Assembly (NCBI GenBank): GCA_017620615.1
Contig: JAGAUW010000006.1
Span: 62,001-126,000, forward strand
DNA from: Clostridia bacterium
GTDB lineage: Bacteria > Bacillota > Clostridia > Monoglobales > Monoglobaceae
Direction of reading: 5' to 3'
DNA: 64,000 nucleotides
Shown: in pieces, positions 52,348-59,952 of the stretch
How positions within the stretch are numbered: position 1 is the stretch's first letter
Layout of the letters: each line of letters opens with the position of its first letter
Program-made: the position numbers and the translations under genes
The notes under the pieces: generated by a model
What the model saw: only the letters and a program-made list of their open reading frames with translations
Databases searched by the model: none
Told to the model about the DNA's origin: nothing

Positions 52348-52815
52348 ATGGCAGAACAACATCCAATTCAGGGACTTATGTATACAGCAATGCAGAGTAT
52401 AAGGGATATGATTGATGTAAATACAATCGTGGGTGACCCCGTGGAAACTCCGGACGGAACAATTATTATCCCAATTTCAAAGGTGGGATTGGGCTTTGGT
52501 GTAGGCGGCTCAGACCATTCGGCCGGCAAAACTCCGCCGGACAAGCCCAATATGTTTGGCGGCGGTGCAGGCGGCGGCGTTTCCATTTCACCGGTTGCTT
52601 TTATGGTGGTTGGAAAGGGCCAGATAAGACTTATGCCGGTTAACCCCAACAGCACTGTTTATGACAGAATTCTTGATATGGTTCCAACGGCTATCGACAA
52701 GCTTGTTGAGGGTGCTGATTTTATTAAAAACACCATAAAGGCAAAAAAAGATGCCAAAGAGGGAACAAGCATTTCACCAGTTGATAATGCGCTTAGCGAC
52801 CTTTCGGAAGAATAA
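52348..52815 (+). CDS. gerW: GerW-family sporulation protein (YtfJ)
   Basis: 155-residue protein of the YtfJ/GerW family; in B. subtilis it is made in the forespore and needed for normal germination. The start is ATG 52348, 10 nt after AAAGGAG. Hallmarks are HPIQGLMYTAMQSIRDMID, the turn VGDPVETPDGTIIIPISKV, and a Gly-rich stretch (MFGGGAGGGVSISPVAF). With spoVM it supports a spore-forming lineage. A terminator follows. Confidence 0.93.
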   Translation: MAEQHPIQGLMYTAMQSIRDMIDVNTIVGDPVETPDGTIIIPISKVGLGFGVGGSDHSAGKTPPDKPNMFGGGAGGGVSISPVAFMVVGKGQIRLMPVNPNSTVYDRILDMVPTAIDKLVEGADFIKNTIKAKKDAKEGTSISPVDNALSDLSEE

Positions 52816-52822
52816 AGACAGC

Positions 52823-52860
52823 ATACTTTTGGCGGAGGTTTTCGCCAAAAGTATTGTTTT
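52823..52860 (+). terminator. Terminator after gerW
   Basis: ATACTTTTGGCG and CGCCAAAAGTAT form a perfect 12-bp stem (52823-52854), followed by TGTTTT. Confidence 0.88.
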
Positions 52861-52874
52861 ACTTGCACATAATT

Positions 52875-52892
52875 TGCATCGAATGCGATGCA
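52875..52892 (+). promoter_or_regulatory. Perfect dyad upstream of polA
   Basis: TGCATCG-AATG-CGATGCA, a perfect 7-bp inverted repeat 28 nt before the polA start codon. It has no T-run. It is a candidate operator or leader hairpin; I recognise no known regulator site. Confidence 0.45.
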
Positions 52893-52920
52893 TTAAAATG
52901 GAAAGGCTTTGTGATTTACC

Positions 52921-55542
52921 TTGAAAAAGTTACTTATAATTGACGGAAACAGCATATTAAACAGGGCATATTATGGCATCCGTATGCTGAATGCTCCTGA
53001 CGGAACCCCTACCAATGCGGTGTATGGTTTTTTGAATATTTTGTTTAAAAATCTTGAGGAGGATGCTCCTGATTATCTTTGTGTTGCCTTTGACGTAAAG
53101 GAAAAGACGTTCAGACACAAAATGTATGAGGAATATAAGGCTCAGAGAAAGCCTGCTCCTGAGGATTTTTTGGTGCAGCTTCCCCTCATCAAAGAGGTGC
53201 TTGCGGCTATGAATTGCAAGTGCCTTGAACTTCCGGGGTATGAGGCTGATGATATAATTGGAACTGTTTCCAGGATTTGTGACGAAGAAGATATTGAATG
53301 TCTTATTTTGACGGGTGACAAGGATGACCTTCAGCTTGCGTCCCGCAACACAAAAATAAAGCTTGTTATCACAAGAATGGGTGCGACCACAACCACCGTT
53401 TATGATGCAAACGGGGTGTATGACAAGTATCTTGTTACCCCCAAGGAGTTTATTGATGTCAAAGCCCTTATGGGCGATACCTCTGATAATATTCCTGGGG
53501 TAAAGGGTATAGGTGAAAAAACAGCATTTTCCCTTATTGAAAAGTATAAAAGCCTTGATAATATATACGAAAATTTTGATGAGGTTGAAGCAACCCCCTC
53601 GGTCAAAAAAAAGCTTGAAGAGGGAAAGAATACTGCATATTTAAGCCGAAAGCTTTCAGAAATTGACAGATGCGTTCCACTAAATTTTAGTCTCAGTGAT
53701 TGCAAAATCCGCGAATATAACAGCGATGCTTTGGGTGAGCTTTTTGTGAGGCTGAATTTCAAATCTTTTCTTGATAAGCTGAATATAAAGCCAACAACAA
53801 AAAATGAAAAGATGGAATTTAACGGTGTTTGCAAAGAGGCGTCATCCGAGGAAATTCTTGAGTTTGCAAAAAATGGCAAGGACATAACCTATCGCCTTTA
53901 TACTAAAAACGGAACTTTGGATATTGGCGTATCCATTGACGGGAAGTCCTGCCTTTTTGCGAAAGATGTGAATGATAGCTTCCTCAAGGCATTTTTCGAA
54001 AATGATGAAATCAGAAAATCGGGGTTTGATATAAAAGAGGATATACTGTTTCTCAAAAACCGGGGCACTGAATATATAGGAAGTGCCTTTGACGTGGCGC
54101 TTGCGGCATATATTCTTGACCCCACAAGGTCAGGCTATGACATAAACGGGCTGGCACTTGAATTTTTGGGACTTACGTCAAATGCTGGATCCAATGAAGA
54201 GGACAATGGTCAGTTGTCACTTTGTTTTGATGACGAAGAAAATCTTGATGATATTGCATTTGATTTGTTTGCTCTTTATACTCTCAAAAAAATTTTTTCC
54301 GAAAAGCTACGTGAAAATGGTCAGGAAAAGCTTTATTATGAGGTTGAACTGCCACTTGCAGCGGTGCTTGCGGATATGCAGCATACGGGAATTTTAGTTG
54401 ATAAGGATGCCCTTGTGGATTTTGGGGTGAAGCTCAAAGCCAGCATAAAAACCATGGAAGAAGAAATCTATGAATATGCAGGAAAGACTTTTAATATAAA
54501 CTCTCCCAAGCAGCTGGGAGAAGTTCTTTTCGAGGGGCTTGGACTTCCTCACGGCAAAAAGACAAAGACGGGATATTCCACCAATGCTGAGGTTCTAAAA
54601 AAGCTTGAGGGCACACACCCAATCATTGAGTGCGTCCTTGAATATCGGGGACTTACAAAGCTTCAGTCTACTTATGTAGATGGAATGTTGGCTGTTATAA
54701 ACAAAGAAACAGGAAGAATACATTCAAATTTCAATCAAACGGTTACCGCTACGGGAAGAATAAGCAGCACAGAACCGAATCTTCAGAATATACCAATACG
54801 TACCGAGCGTGGTCGCGAAATGAGAAAGATGTTTGTCGCAGGAAATGATAGGGTTTTGGTGGATGCTGACTATTCTCAGATTGAGCTTCGTGTTCTTTCG
54901 CATATTGCAAATGACAAAAATATGCAGAAAGCTTTTCTTGACGGGGTGGACATTCATACCCAGACAGCCTCTCAGGTCTTTGACGTGCCTATTGATGAGG
55001 TCACATCCCAGATGCGTTTTCGTGCCAAAGCTGTGAATTTCGGTATTGTGTATGGTATTGGTGAATTTTCGCTTTCTCAGGACCTCAAAATTTCTATAAA
55101 AGAAGCAAAGCAATATATATCGGATTACCTTTCGGCATATCCCGGGGTTGCGGCTTATATGAAAGATACTGTAGAAGAGGGTCGCGCCAAAGGCTTTGTT
55201 TCAACATTACTTGGCAGAAGAAGGTATCTTCCTGAGCTTCGTGCGTCAAACAAGATAACTCAGAGTTTTGGTGAAAGAGTCGCCATGAATGCTCCCATTC
55301 AGGGTACTGCTGCTGATATAATAAAAATCGCTATGGTAAACGTCTACGAACGGCTTAGGAAAGAGGGCTTTCGTTCAAAGCTTATTCTTCAGGTTCACGA
55401 TGAACTTATTGTTGAAGCATATATGGATGAAAAGGAGCAGGTCGAAAAGCTACTTACTGAGGAAATGGAAAGTGCGGTGAAGCTTTCTGTGCCTTTAAAG
55501 GTTGAGGGCAACAGCGGAAAGACATGGTACGACACAAAATAA
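52921..55542 (+). CDS. polA: DNA polymerase I
   Basis: 873 residues. The N-terminal 5'-3' exonuclease has IDGNSILNRAYYG, GYEADDIIGT and MGDTSDNIPGVKGIGEKTA. The middle 3'-5' exonuclease domain lacks the first catalytic acidic motif, so proofreading is probably inactive, as in Bacillus. The polymerase domain has motif A DYSQIELRVLSHIA, motif B RFRAKAVNFGIVYG and motif C QVHDELIVEA. The start TTG 52921 gives the standard MKKLLIIDGNS, but its nearest ribosome site (GGAAAGG) is 14 nt away. An eight-codon ORF (52898-52924) ends overlapping it. Confidence 0.97.
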   Translation: MKKLLIIDGNSILNRAYYGIRMLNAPDGTPTNAVYGFLNILFKNLEEDAPDYLCVAFDVKEKTFRHKMYEEYKAQRKPAPEDFLVQLPLIKEVLAAMNCKCLELPGYEADDIIGTVSRICDEEDIECLILTGDKDDLQLASRNTKIKLVITRMGATTTTVYDANGVYDKYLVTPKEFIDVKALMGDTSDNIPGVKGIGEKTAFSLIEKYKSLDNIYENFDEVEATPSVKKKLEEGKNTAYLSRKLSEIDRCVPLNFSLSDCKIREYNSDALGELFVRLNFKSFLDKLNIKPTTKNEKMEFNGVCKEASSEEILEFAKNGKDITYRLYTKNGTLDIGVSIDGKSCLFAKDVNDSFLKAFFENDEIRKSGFDIKEDILFLKNRGTEYIGSAFDVALAAYILDPTRSGYDINGLALEFLGLTSNAGSNEEDNGQLSLCFDDEENLDDIAFDLFALYTLKKIFSEKLRENGQEKLYYEVELPLAAVLADMQHTGILVDKDALVDFGVKLKASIKTMEEEIYEYAGKTFNINSPKQLGEVLFEGLGLPHGKKTKTGYSTNAEVLKKLEGTHPIIECVLEYRGLTKLQSTYVDGMLAVINKETGRIHSNFNQTVTATGRISSTEPNLQNIPIRTERGREMRKMFVAGNDRVLVDADYSQIELRVLSHIANDKNMQKAFLDGVDIHTQTASQVFDVPIDEVTSQMRFRAKAVNFGIVYGIGEFSLSQDLKISIKEAKQYISDYLSAYPGVAAYMKDTVEEGRAKGFVSTLLGRRRYLPELRASNKITQSFGERVAMNAPIQGTAADIIKIAMVNVYERLRKEGFRSKLILQVHDELIVEAYMDEKEQVEKLLTEEMESAVKLSVPLKVEGNSGKTWYDTK

Positions 55543-55559
55543 TATCCGGATGTGATAAA

Positions 55560-56135
55560 ATGAAGATAATTGGTATTACCGGTGGGTCCGGGGCAGGAAA
55601 AACTACGGTCTGTGCAGAATTAAAAAAATGTGGCGCAGTGATTGTTGATGCTGATAAGATTTCAAAGGAAGTCACAAAAAAAGGCTCTCCCGCGCTTTGC
55701 GAAATAGAAAAAGCTTTCGGAAGACAGTATGTTCTGCCGTCAGGTGAGCTTGACAGGAAAAGCCTTGGTAAAATTGTTTTTTCTGATGACAGCAAGCTTG
55801 AAGTTCTCAACAAAATAACCCACAAGCATATTTATTTAAAAATGGAACAGGAAATAGAAAACGCGCGCAGCAGCGTGGTTGTGCTTGATGTGCCGCTGCT
55901 TTTTGGGACGGATTTCCCCTTTCAATGTGATTTGACGGTGGCTGTTGTGGCGGACAAGGAAGAACGGATAAGACGTATCGTTGCCCGTGACGGTATAACG
56001 CGGGAAATGGCAGAAGCAAGAATCAAAAACCAGATGTCTGATGATGAATATAGGGCGTTAGCAGATATTTGCTTTGAAAATGATGGCGATATCCCAAAGA
56101 TAAAGGCTTTTGCAAAGGAAATATGTGAAAAATAA
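55560..56135 (+). CDS. coaE: Dephospho-CoA kinase
   Basis: Last step of coenzyme A synthesis. The start is ATG 55560 and the protein has 191 residues. The P-loop is GGSGAGKTT; VDADKISKE and DVPLLFGT complete the nucleotide and substrate sites. The ribosome site is weak (CGGATGTG). polA-coaE adjacency is common in Firmicutes, usually with mutM between them; mutM is absent here. Confidence 0.95.
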   Translation: MKIIGITGGSGAGKTTVCAELKKCGAVIVDADKISKEVTKKGSPALCEIEKAFGRQYVLPSGELDRKSLGKIVFSDDSKLEVLNKITHKHIYLKMEQEIENARSSVVVLDVPLLFGTDFPFQCDLTVAVVADKEERIRRIVARDGITREMAEARIKNQMSDDEYRALADICFENDGDIPKIKAFAKEICEK

Positions 56136-56154
56136 AAATATTGGAGAAATGACA

Positions 56155-56733
56155 GTGAAACGAAAACGAGGGTGCTTCAGGTATACATTTTATATTTTGC
56201 TTGCGATTTTTCTGCTATATTTTTCGGCAGGTAACGGCAAGGAAGTTTTGCTAAAACAAATTTATCCTACAAAGTATCAGGAGTATGTAGAAAAATATTC
56301 GGCAGAGTATTCTCTTGATAAAAACATTGTTTATTCAATAATAAAGATTGAGAGCAATTTCAGGTCTGAGGTTATTTCAAAGGCAGGAGCTAAAGGGCTT
56401 ATGCAGCTTATGGACGAAACTGCAAAGGAATGCAGCGAAAGGGCAGATTTTAGATACATAATCCCCGAGGATTTATTTGATCCTGAAAAAAATATACGCC
56501 TTGGGTGTCTTTATTTTAAGTCGCTTATGGATAATTATGGGGATATGGAATTAGCACTTACCGCATATAACGGCGGAACGGGTAATGTTGATAAATGGCT
56601 GAAGGATGAAAACCTTTCGGATGGAGAGGGCGGGCTTTCGGATATTCCTTATAAAGAGACCCGTGATTATGTGAAAAAAGTTATGAGAACTTTTGATATA
56701 TATAACAAGCTGTATAAGACAGCAGAATATTGA
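56155..56733 (+). CDS. Lytic transglycosylase (Slt/MltC type)
   Basis: Cleaves peptidoglycan glycan strands with 1,6-anhydro product formation. I use GTG 56155, since GGAG lies 8 nt upstream; ATG 56149 is only 2 nt from it. This gives 192 residues. A basic N-terminus and one membrane segment (about residues 8-27) anchor it. The SLT domain follows with the catalytic Glu in IIKIESNF, then SKAGAKGLMQLM and ALTAYNGGTGNV. It follows coaE by 19 nt and probably shares its transcript. Confidence 0.92.
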   Translation: MKRKRGCFRYTFYILLAIFLLYFSAGNGKEVLLKQIYPTKYQEYVEKYSAEYSLDKNIVYSIIKIESNFRSEVISKAGAKGLMQLMDETAKECSERADFRYIIPEDLFDPEKNIRLGCLYFKSLMDNYGDMELALTAYNGGTGNVDKWLKDENLSDGEGGLSDIPYKETRDYVKKVMRTFDIYNKLYKTAEY

Positions 56734-56748
56734 AATGGAGGAACGATT

Positions 56749-58134
56749 GTGAGCGAAAATTTACTTTATGAGAGAAAAAATGGCTTCTTGGGAATTGACG
56801 AAAAATTAAAAAACAAAATTGACGACTTTTGTGAGGAGTATAAAAACGCATTGGATATGGGCAAAACTGAAAGAGAATTTTGTTCTATGTCGGTACAGCT
56901 CCTTGAAAACGCAGGATTTAAAAATATTGAGGGAATGACAACTTTGAGTGCAGGTGACAAAGTTTTTGCGGTGAACCGCGGAAAGAGTGTTGTGGCTTTT
57001 GTGATAGGAAAGCATCCAATAACAGACGGCGTGAATATCGTCGGTGCACACATAGATTCCCCAAGACTCGACCTCAAGCCCTGGCCGCTTTTTGAAGACA
57101 GCGGGATTGCATTCTTGAAGACTCATTATTATGGTGGAATAAGAAAATATCAGTGGTATAATATTCCCTTAGCACTTCACGGCGTTGTGGTTAAGAAGGA
57201 CGGAACAGCAATAAATATTGTTATTGGTGAGGATGAAAATGACCCTATTTTCTGTATATCCGATCTTCTTCCGCACCTTGCCTCAAAATACAGTGCACAA
57301 AAGCTTTCAGAAGCCTTCGATGCGGAGAAGCTTAATGTGATAGCAGGAAATATTCCATTTGACGATGCCGATAAGGAAAAGGTAAAGTATGGAATTATGA
57401 AATTGATTAGTGAAAAATACGGCGTGACCGAAACAGACTTTATGAGCAGTGAGCTTGAGCTTGTTCCGGCATTTAAGGCTCGTGACCTTGGCTTTGACCG
57501 AAGTATGATTGCGGGATATGGTCATGATGACAGAGTTTGTGCATACACGGCACTCAGAGCCATTATTGATGCTACTGCTCCTCAGAAAACAGCTGTTTGT
57601 CTTCTTGTGGACAAGGAGGAAGTAGGCAGCATGGGGAATACAGGAATGCAGTCAAGACACTTTGAGAACATTTTGGCGAAGGTTTGCAGTCTTTGTGATG
57701 CTTCTTACAATGAGCTTGTCTTAAGAGAATGTCTCTCAAATTCTGAATGTTTGTCTGCAGACGTAGGTGGAGCCTTTGACCCCAATTTCCCGGAGGTTTT
57801 TGAGAAAAATAATAGCGCATATATAAATCAAGGACTTATTCTTACAAAGTATACAGGGGCGAGAGGAAAAAGCGGCTCAAGTGATGCAAGTGCCGAGTTT
57901 GTTGCTAAAATTCGAAATATTTTTGAAGAAAATGATGTTCTGTGGCAAACTGGCGAATTGGGCAGGGTTGATATTGGCGGCGGCGGGACTATTGCACAGT
58001 TTGTTGCTAATCTTGATGTGGATGTTATTGACTGCGGAGTTCCTCTTTTGGGTATGCACTCACCCAATGAAGTTGCAGGAAAGTTTGATGTTTATATGGC
58101 ATATAAAGGTTATAAGGCGTTTATGAACAGCTAA
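56749..58134 (+). CDS. M18 family aminopeptidase
   Basis: Zinc aminopeptidase of the aspartyl-aminopeptidase group, 461 residues. Metal and catalytic residues are visible in VGAHIDSPRLDLKP, GHDDRVCAYTALRA, VDKEEVGSMGNTGM and the C-terminal His in GMHSPNEVAG. It starts at GTG 56749 after GGAGG. Substrate preference (acidic or broader N-terminal residues) cannot be read from sequence. A terminator closes the operon. Confidence 0.95.
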   Translation: MSENLLYERKNGFLGIDEKLKNKIDDFCEEYKNALDMGKTEREFCSMSVQLLENAGFKNIEGMTTLSAGDKVFAVNRGKSVVAFVIGKHPITDGVNIVGAHIDSPRLDLKPWPLFEDSGIAFLKTHYYGGIRKYQWYNIPLALHGVVVKKDGTAINIVIGEDENDPIFCISDLLPHLASKYSAQKLSEAFDAEKLNVIAGNIPFDDADKEKVKYGIMKLISEKYGVTETDFMSSELELVPAFKARDLGFDRSMIAGYGHDDRVCAYTALRAIIDATAPQKTAVCLLVDKEEVGSMGNTGMQSRHFENILAKVCSLCDASYNELVLRECLSNSECLSADVGGAFDPNFPEVFEKNNSAYINQGLILTKYTGARGKSGSSDASAEFVAKIRNIFEENDVLWQTGELGRVDIGGGGTIAQFVANLDVDVIDCGVPLLGMHSPNEVAGKFDVYMAYKGYKAFMNS

Positions 58135-58144
58135 AATAAAAAAA

Positions 58145-58169
58145 GGTGCCGCATAAAAAATGCGGCACC
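58145..58169 (+). terminator. Terminator after the M18 aminopeptidase gene
   Basis: GGTGCCGCAT and ATGCGGCACC form a perfect 10-bp stem with a 5-nt A loop; an AT-rich stretch follows. Confidence 0.8.
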
Positions 58170-58203
58170 TGAATATAATTTTTATATAAAATTCTTAAAA
58201 CCC

Positions 58204-58232
58204 TTGACAAAATGAAAAAGATGTGCTATCAT
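58204..58232 (+). promoter_or_regulatory. Promoter of the tRNA-Leu/tRNA-fMet pair
   Basis: TTGACA, 17-nt spacer, TATCAT, 24 nt upstream of the first tRNA. Confidence 0.8.
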
Positions 58233-58255
58233 ATCATAGTTAGCAGTGCTTACGT

Positions 58256-58344
58256 GCCGGAGTGGCGGAACTGGCAGACGCCCAGGACTTAAAATCCTGT
58301 GGGATTAACTTCCCGTACCGGTTCGATCCCGGTTTCCGGCACCA
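58256..58344 (+). tRNA. tRNA-Leu (anticodon TAA)
   Basis: 89-nt tRNA with a long variable arm. The acceptor GCCGGAG pairs with TTCCGGC, then A73 and an encoded CCA. The anticodon arm CAGGA-CTTAAAA-TCCTG gives TAA. The T-arm is CCGGTTCGATCCCGG. Confidence 0.96.
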
Positions 58345-58363
58345 TTAACGAAAAATTAGATAT

Positions 58364-58440
<77 letters not shown>

Positions 58441-58444
58441 TAGA

Positions 58445-58486
58445 AACAGAACGATTTAGATGACATATCTTTATCGTTCTGTTTTT
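58445..58486 (+). terminator. Terminator of the tRNA pair
   Basis: AACAGAACGAT and ATCGTTCTGTT form an 11-bp stem (58445-58483), ending in a T-run. Confidence 0.85.
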
Positions 58487-58558
58487 AATTTTTGGTTTTT
58501 GTTTAAATGTGATTTTTAGCGCATAAAAATCGACAAAAAATAATAACCTTTAAAAACA

Positions 58559-58587
58559 TTGAAAAAAATAAATATATATGATAAAAT
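58559..58587 (+). promoter_or_regulatory. Promoter of the SDH proteinase gene
   Basis: TTGAAA, 17-nt spacer, TAAAAT, about 70 nt before the start codon, in a very AT-rich stretch. Confidence 0.55.
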
Positions 58588-58656
58588 ATAAAAAAGTATT
58601 ATAGTGAGAGTGATTTAGTCTAATCTTAAGCAGTTGTTTTGAAAGGAGTTAATTGT

Positions 58657-59550
58657 ATGCCGGGATGGGATGATATTCTTGAAGAGTTAGGGCGTGTTTC
58701 GGGACCGCATGATTTTGTTAGAAAGAAGTATATTAAAAAACTTTCACAAGTTACTGGAAGAAATGTAATAGCATATTATTCTGCATGGTTAACGAGACGT
58801 GAACCGAATTTGGACCTTGATATTAATGATGCAGATATGACAGGATTTATGAATGCAATAAAAGGAATGGATTGTAACAAAGGATTAGATTTGGTTCTAC
58901 ATACACCTGGTGGTTCTCCTACGGCTGCAGAGGCTATTGTAAAATATTTACGTGCAAAATTTGATGATATTAGGATAGTTGTACCTCAAATTGCAATGTC
59001 TGCCGGCACTATGATTGCATGTTCTGGAAAAGAAATTATAATGGGGAAACAATCAAGCTTAGGGCCTATTGATCCTCAATTTAATGGAATACCTGCATAT
59101 AATATTAAAATGGAATTTGAAGAAGCGAAAGATGATTTAGCCAAGAATCCTAGCAATGGAAATTATTGGGCAATTAGACTTCAAAAATATCCAGCTGCTT
59201 TTCTTAAACAAGCTATTGATGCAATAGATTTGTCAGATAATTTAATTGGAGAATGGCTTGGGACTTGCATGTATGACAAAAATAATTCGGACGATATGAA
59301 TATAATAAAGAATATTTGCAAAAACTTAAATGAGCATAATAATTCCAAAAATCATGGTAGACATTTTGATTATCAGTTTTGTAAAAATATAGGACTTAAA
59401 ATAGTTGAAATGGAAAACGATTCAAAATTACAAGATGCAATTTTAAGCATGCATCATGCATTTATGCTTACTTTAAGTGGTAGTGACGTTGTAAAAATAA
59501 TTGAAAATCAAAATGGCAAAGCATACGTGGGGCACGCACAGATAGGATAA
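58657..59550 (+). CDS. SDH-family Clp-fold serine proteinase
   Basis: 297 residues from ATG 58657 (AAAGGAG upstream). It matches the serine dehydrogenase proteinase family, a ClpP/SppA-like fold with a Ser-Lys or Ser-His type active site. The core is LVLHTPGGSPTAAEAIVKYL, then VPQIAMSAGTMIACSG with the likely nucleophile Ser in MSAGT, then GKQSSLGPIDPQ. There is no signal peptide. Codon use is AT-richer than the neighbours, with frequent TTA and ATA. It follows a tRNA pair and is followed by a 58-aa ORF. Lateral acquisition is likely; the biological target is unknown. Confidence 0.87.
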   Translation: MPGWDDILEELGRVSGPHDFVRKKYIKKLSQVTGRNVIAYYSAWLTRREPNLDLDINDADMTGFMNAIKGMDCNKGLDLVLHTPGGSPTAAEAIVKYLRAKFDDIRIVVPQIAMSAGTMIACSGKEIIMGKQSSLGPIDPQFNGIPAYNIKMEFEEAKDDLAKNPSNGNYWAIRLQKYPAAFLKQAIDAIDLSDNLIGEWLGTCMYDKNNSDDMNIIKNICKNLNEHNNSKNHGRHFDYQFCKNIGLKIVEMENDSKLQDAILSMHHAFMLTLSGSDVVKIIENQNGKAYVGHAQIG

Positions 59551-59571
59551 TATTTAATTGGAGGTGTAATT

Positions 59572-59748
59572 ATGTGTGACCCAAAACTACAAGAAATTAT
59601 AGACTTATATCAATCTCTAGGTATTGAGGATGTTGATAGCGTTAAAAATGAGTTTGATGTTGGAGAAGTTGATGGGAGAAACCTTTCTAAAAATGAAGAA
59701 AAAAATACTATTATTAGTTATACAGCAAGTGTTAACACGTGCATCTAA
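59572..59748 (+). CDS. 58-aa ORF downstream of the SDH proteinase, unknown
   Basis: ATG 59572 is preceded by GGAGGTG with 5-nt spacing, an excellent ribosome site, and the ORF runs 58 codons to TAA 59746. The acidic protein starts MCDPKLQEIIDLYQSLGIED and continues with SVKNEFDVGEVDGRNLSK. It ends in a Ser/Thr-rich tail with Cys two from the end (SVNTCI). I recognise no family. It begins 21 nt after the proteinase stop codon, so the two should be cotranscribed. It could be a partner, inhibitor or substrate, or the stump of a longer gene. Confidence 0.6.
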   Translation: MCDPKLQEIIDLYQSLGIEDVDSVKNEFDVGEVDGRNLSKNEEKNTIISYTASVNTCI

Positions 59749-59860
59749 ACCGTTCGGCTCTTCCAGGAAAAAGGCGTATTAAAAGTTAGTTGCGTCTTTT
59801 TTTATTGTGTTTTGCTCAAAAAATGTATTCAAAAATTGGTCAAACCTTTTCTTGAAACTC

Positions 59861-59889
59861 TTGACACAAAAGTTATATTGTGGTATTAT
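59861..59889 (+). promoter_or_regulatory. Promoter of the SLH surface protein gene
   Basis: TTGACA, 17-nt spacer, TATTAT, about 64 nt before the start codon. The 110 nt between the 58-aa ORF and this site hold a weak hairpin followed by TTTTTTT (about 59770-59802). Confidence 0.8.
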
Positions 59890-59952
59890 ATAAATAATAA
59901 TTAAAGCTAGGATTATGCTGCATAAAAGCGGTGAAATAAGGAGGACAAATAA

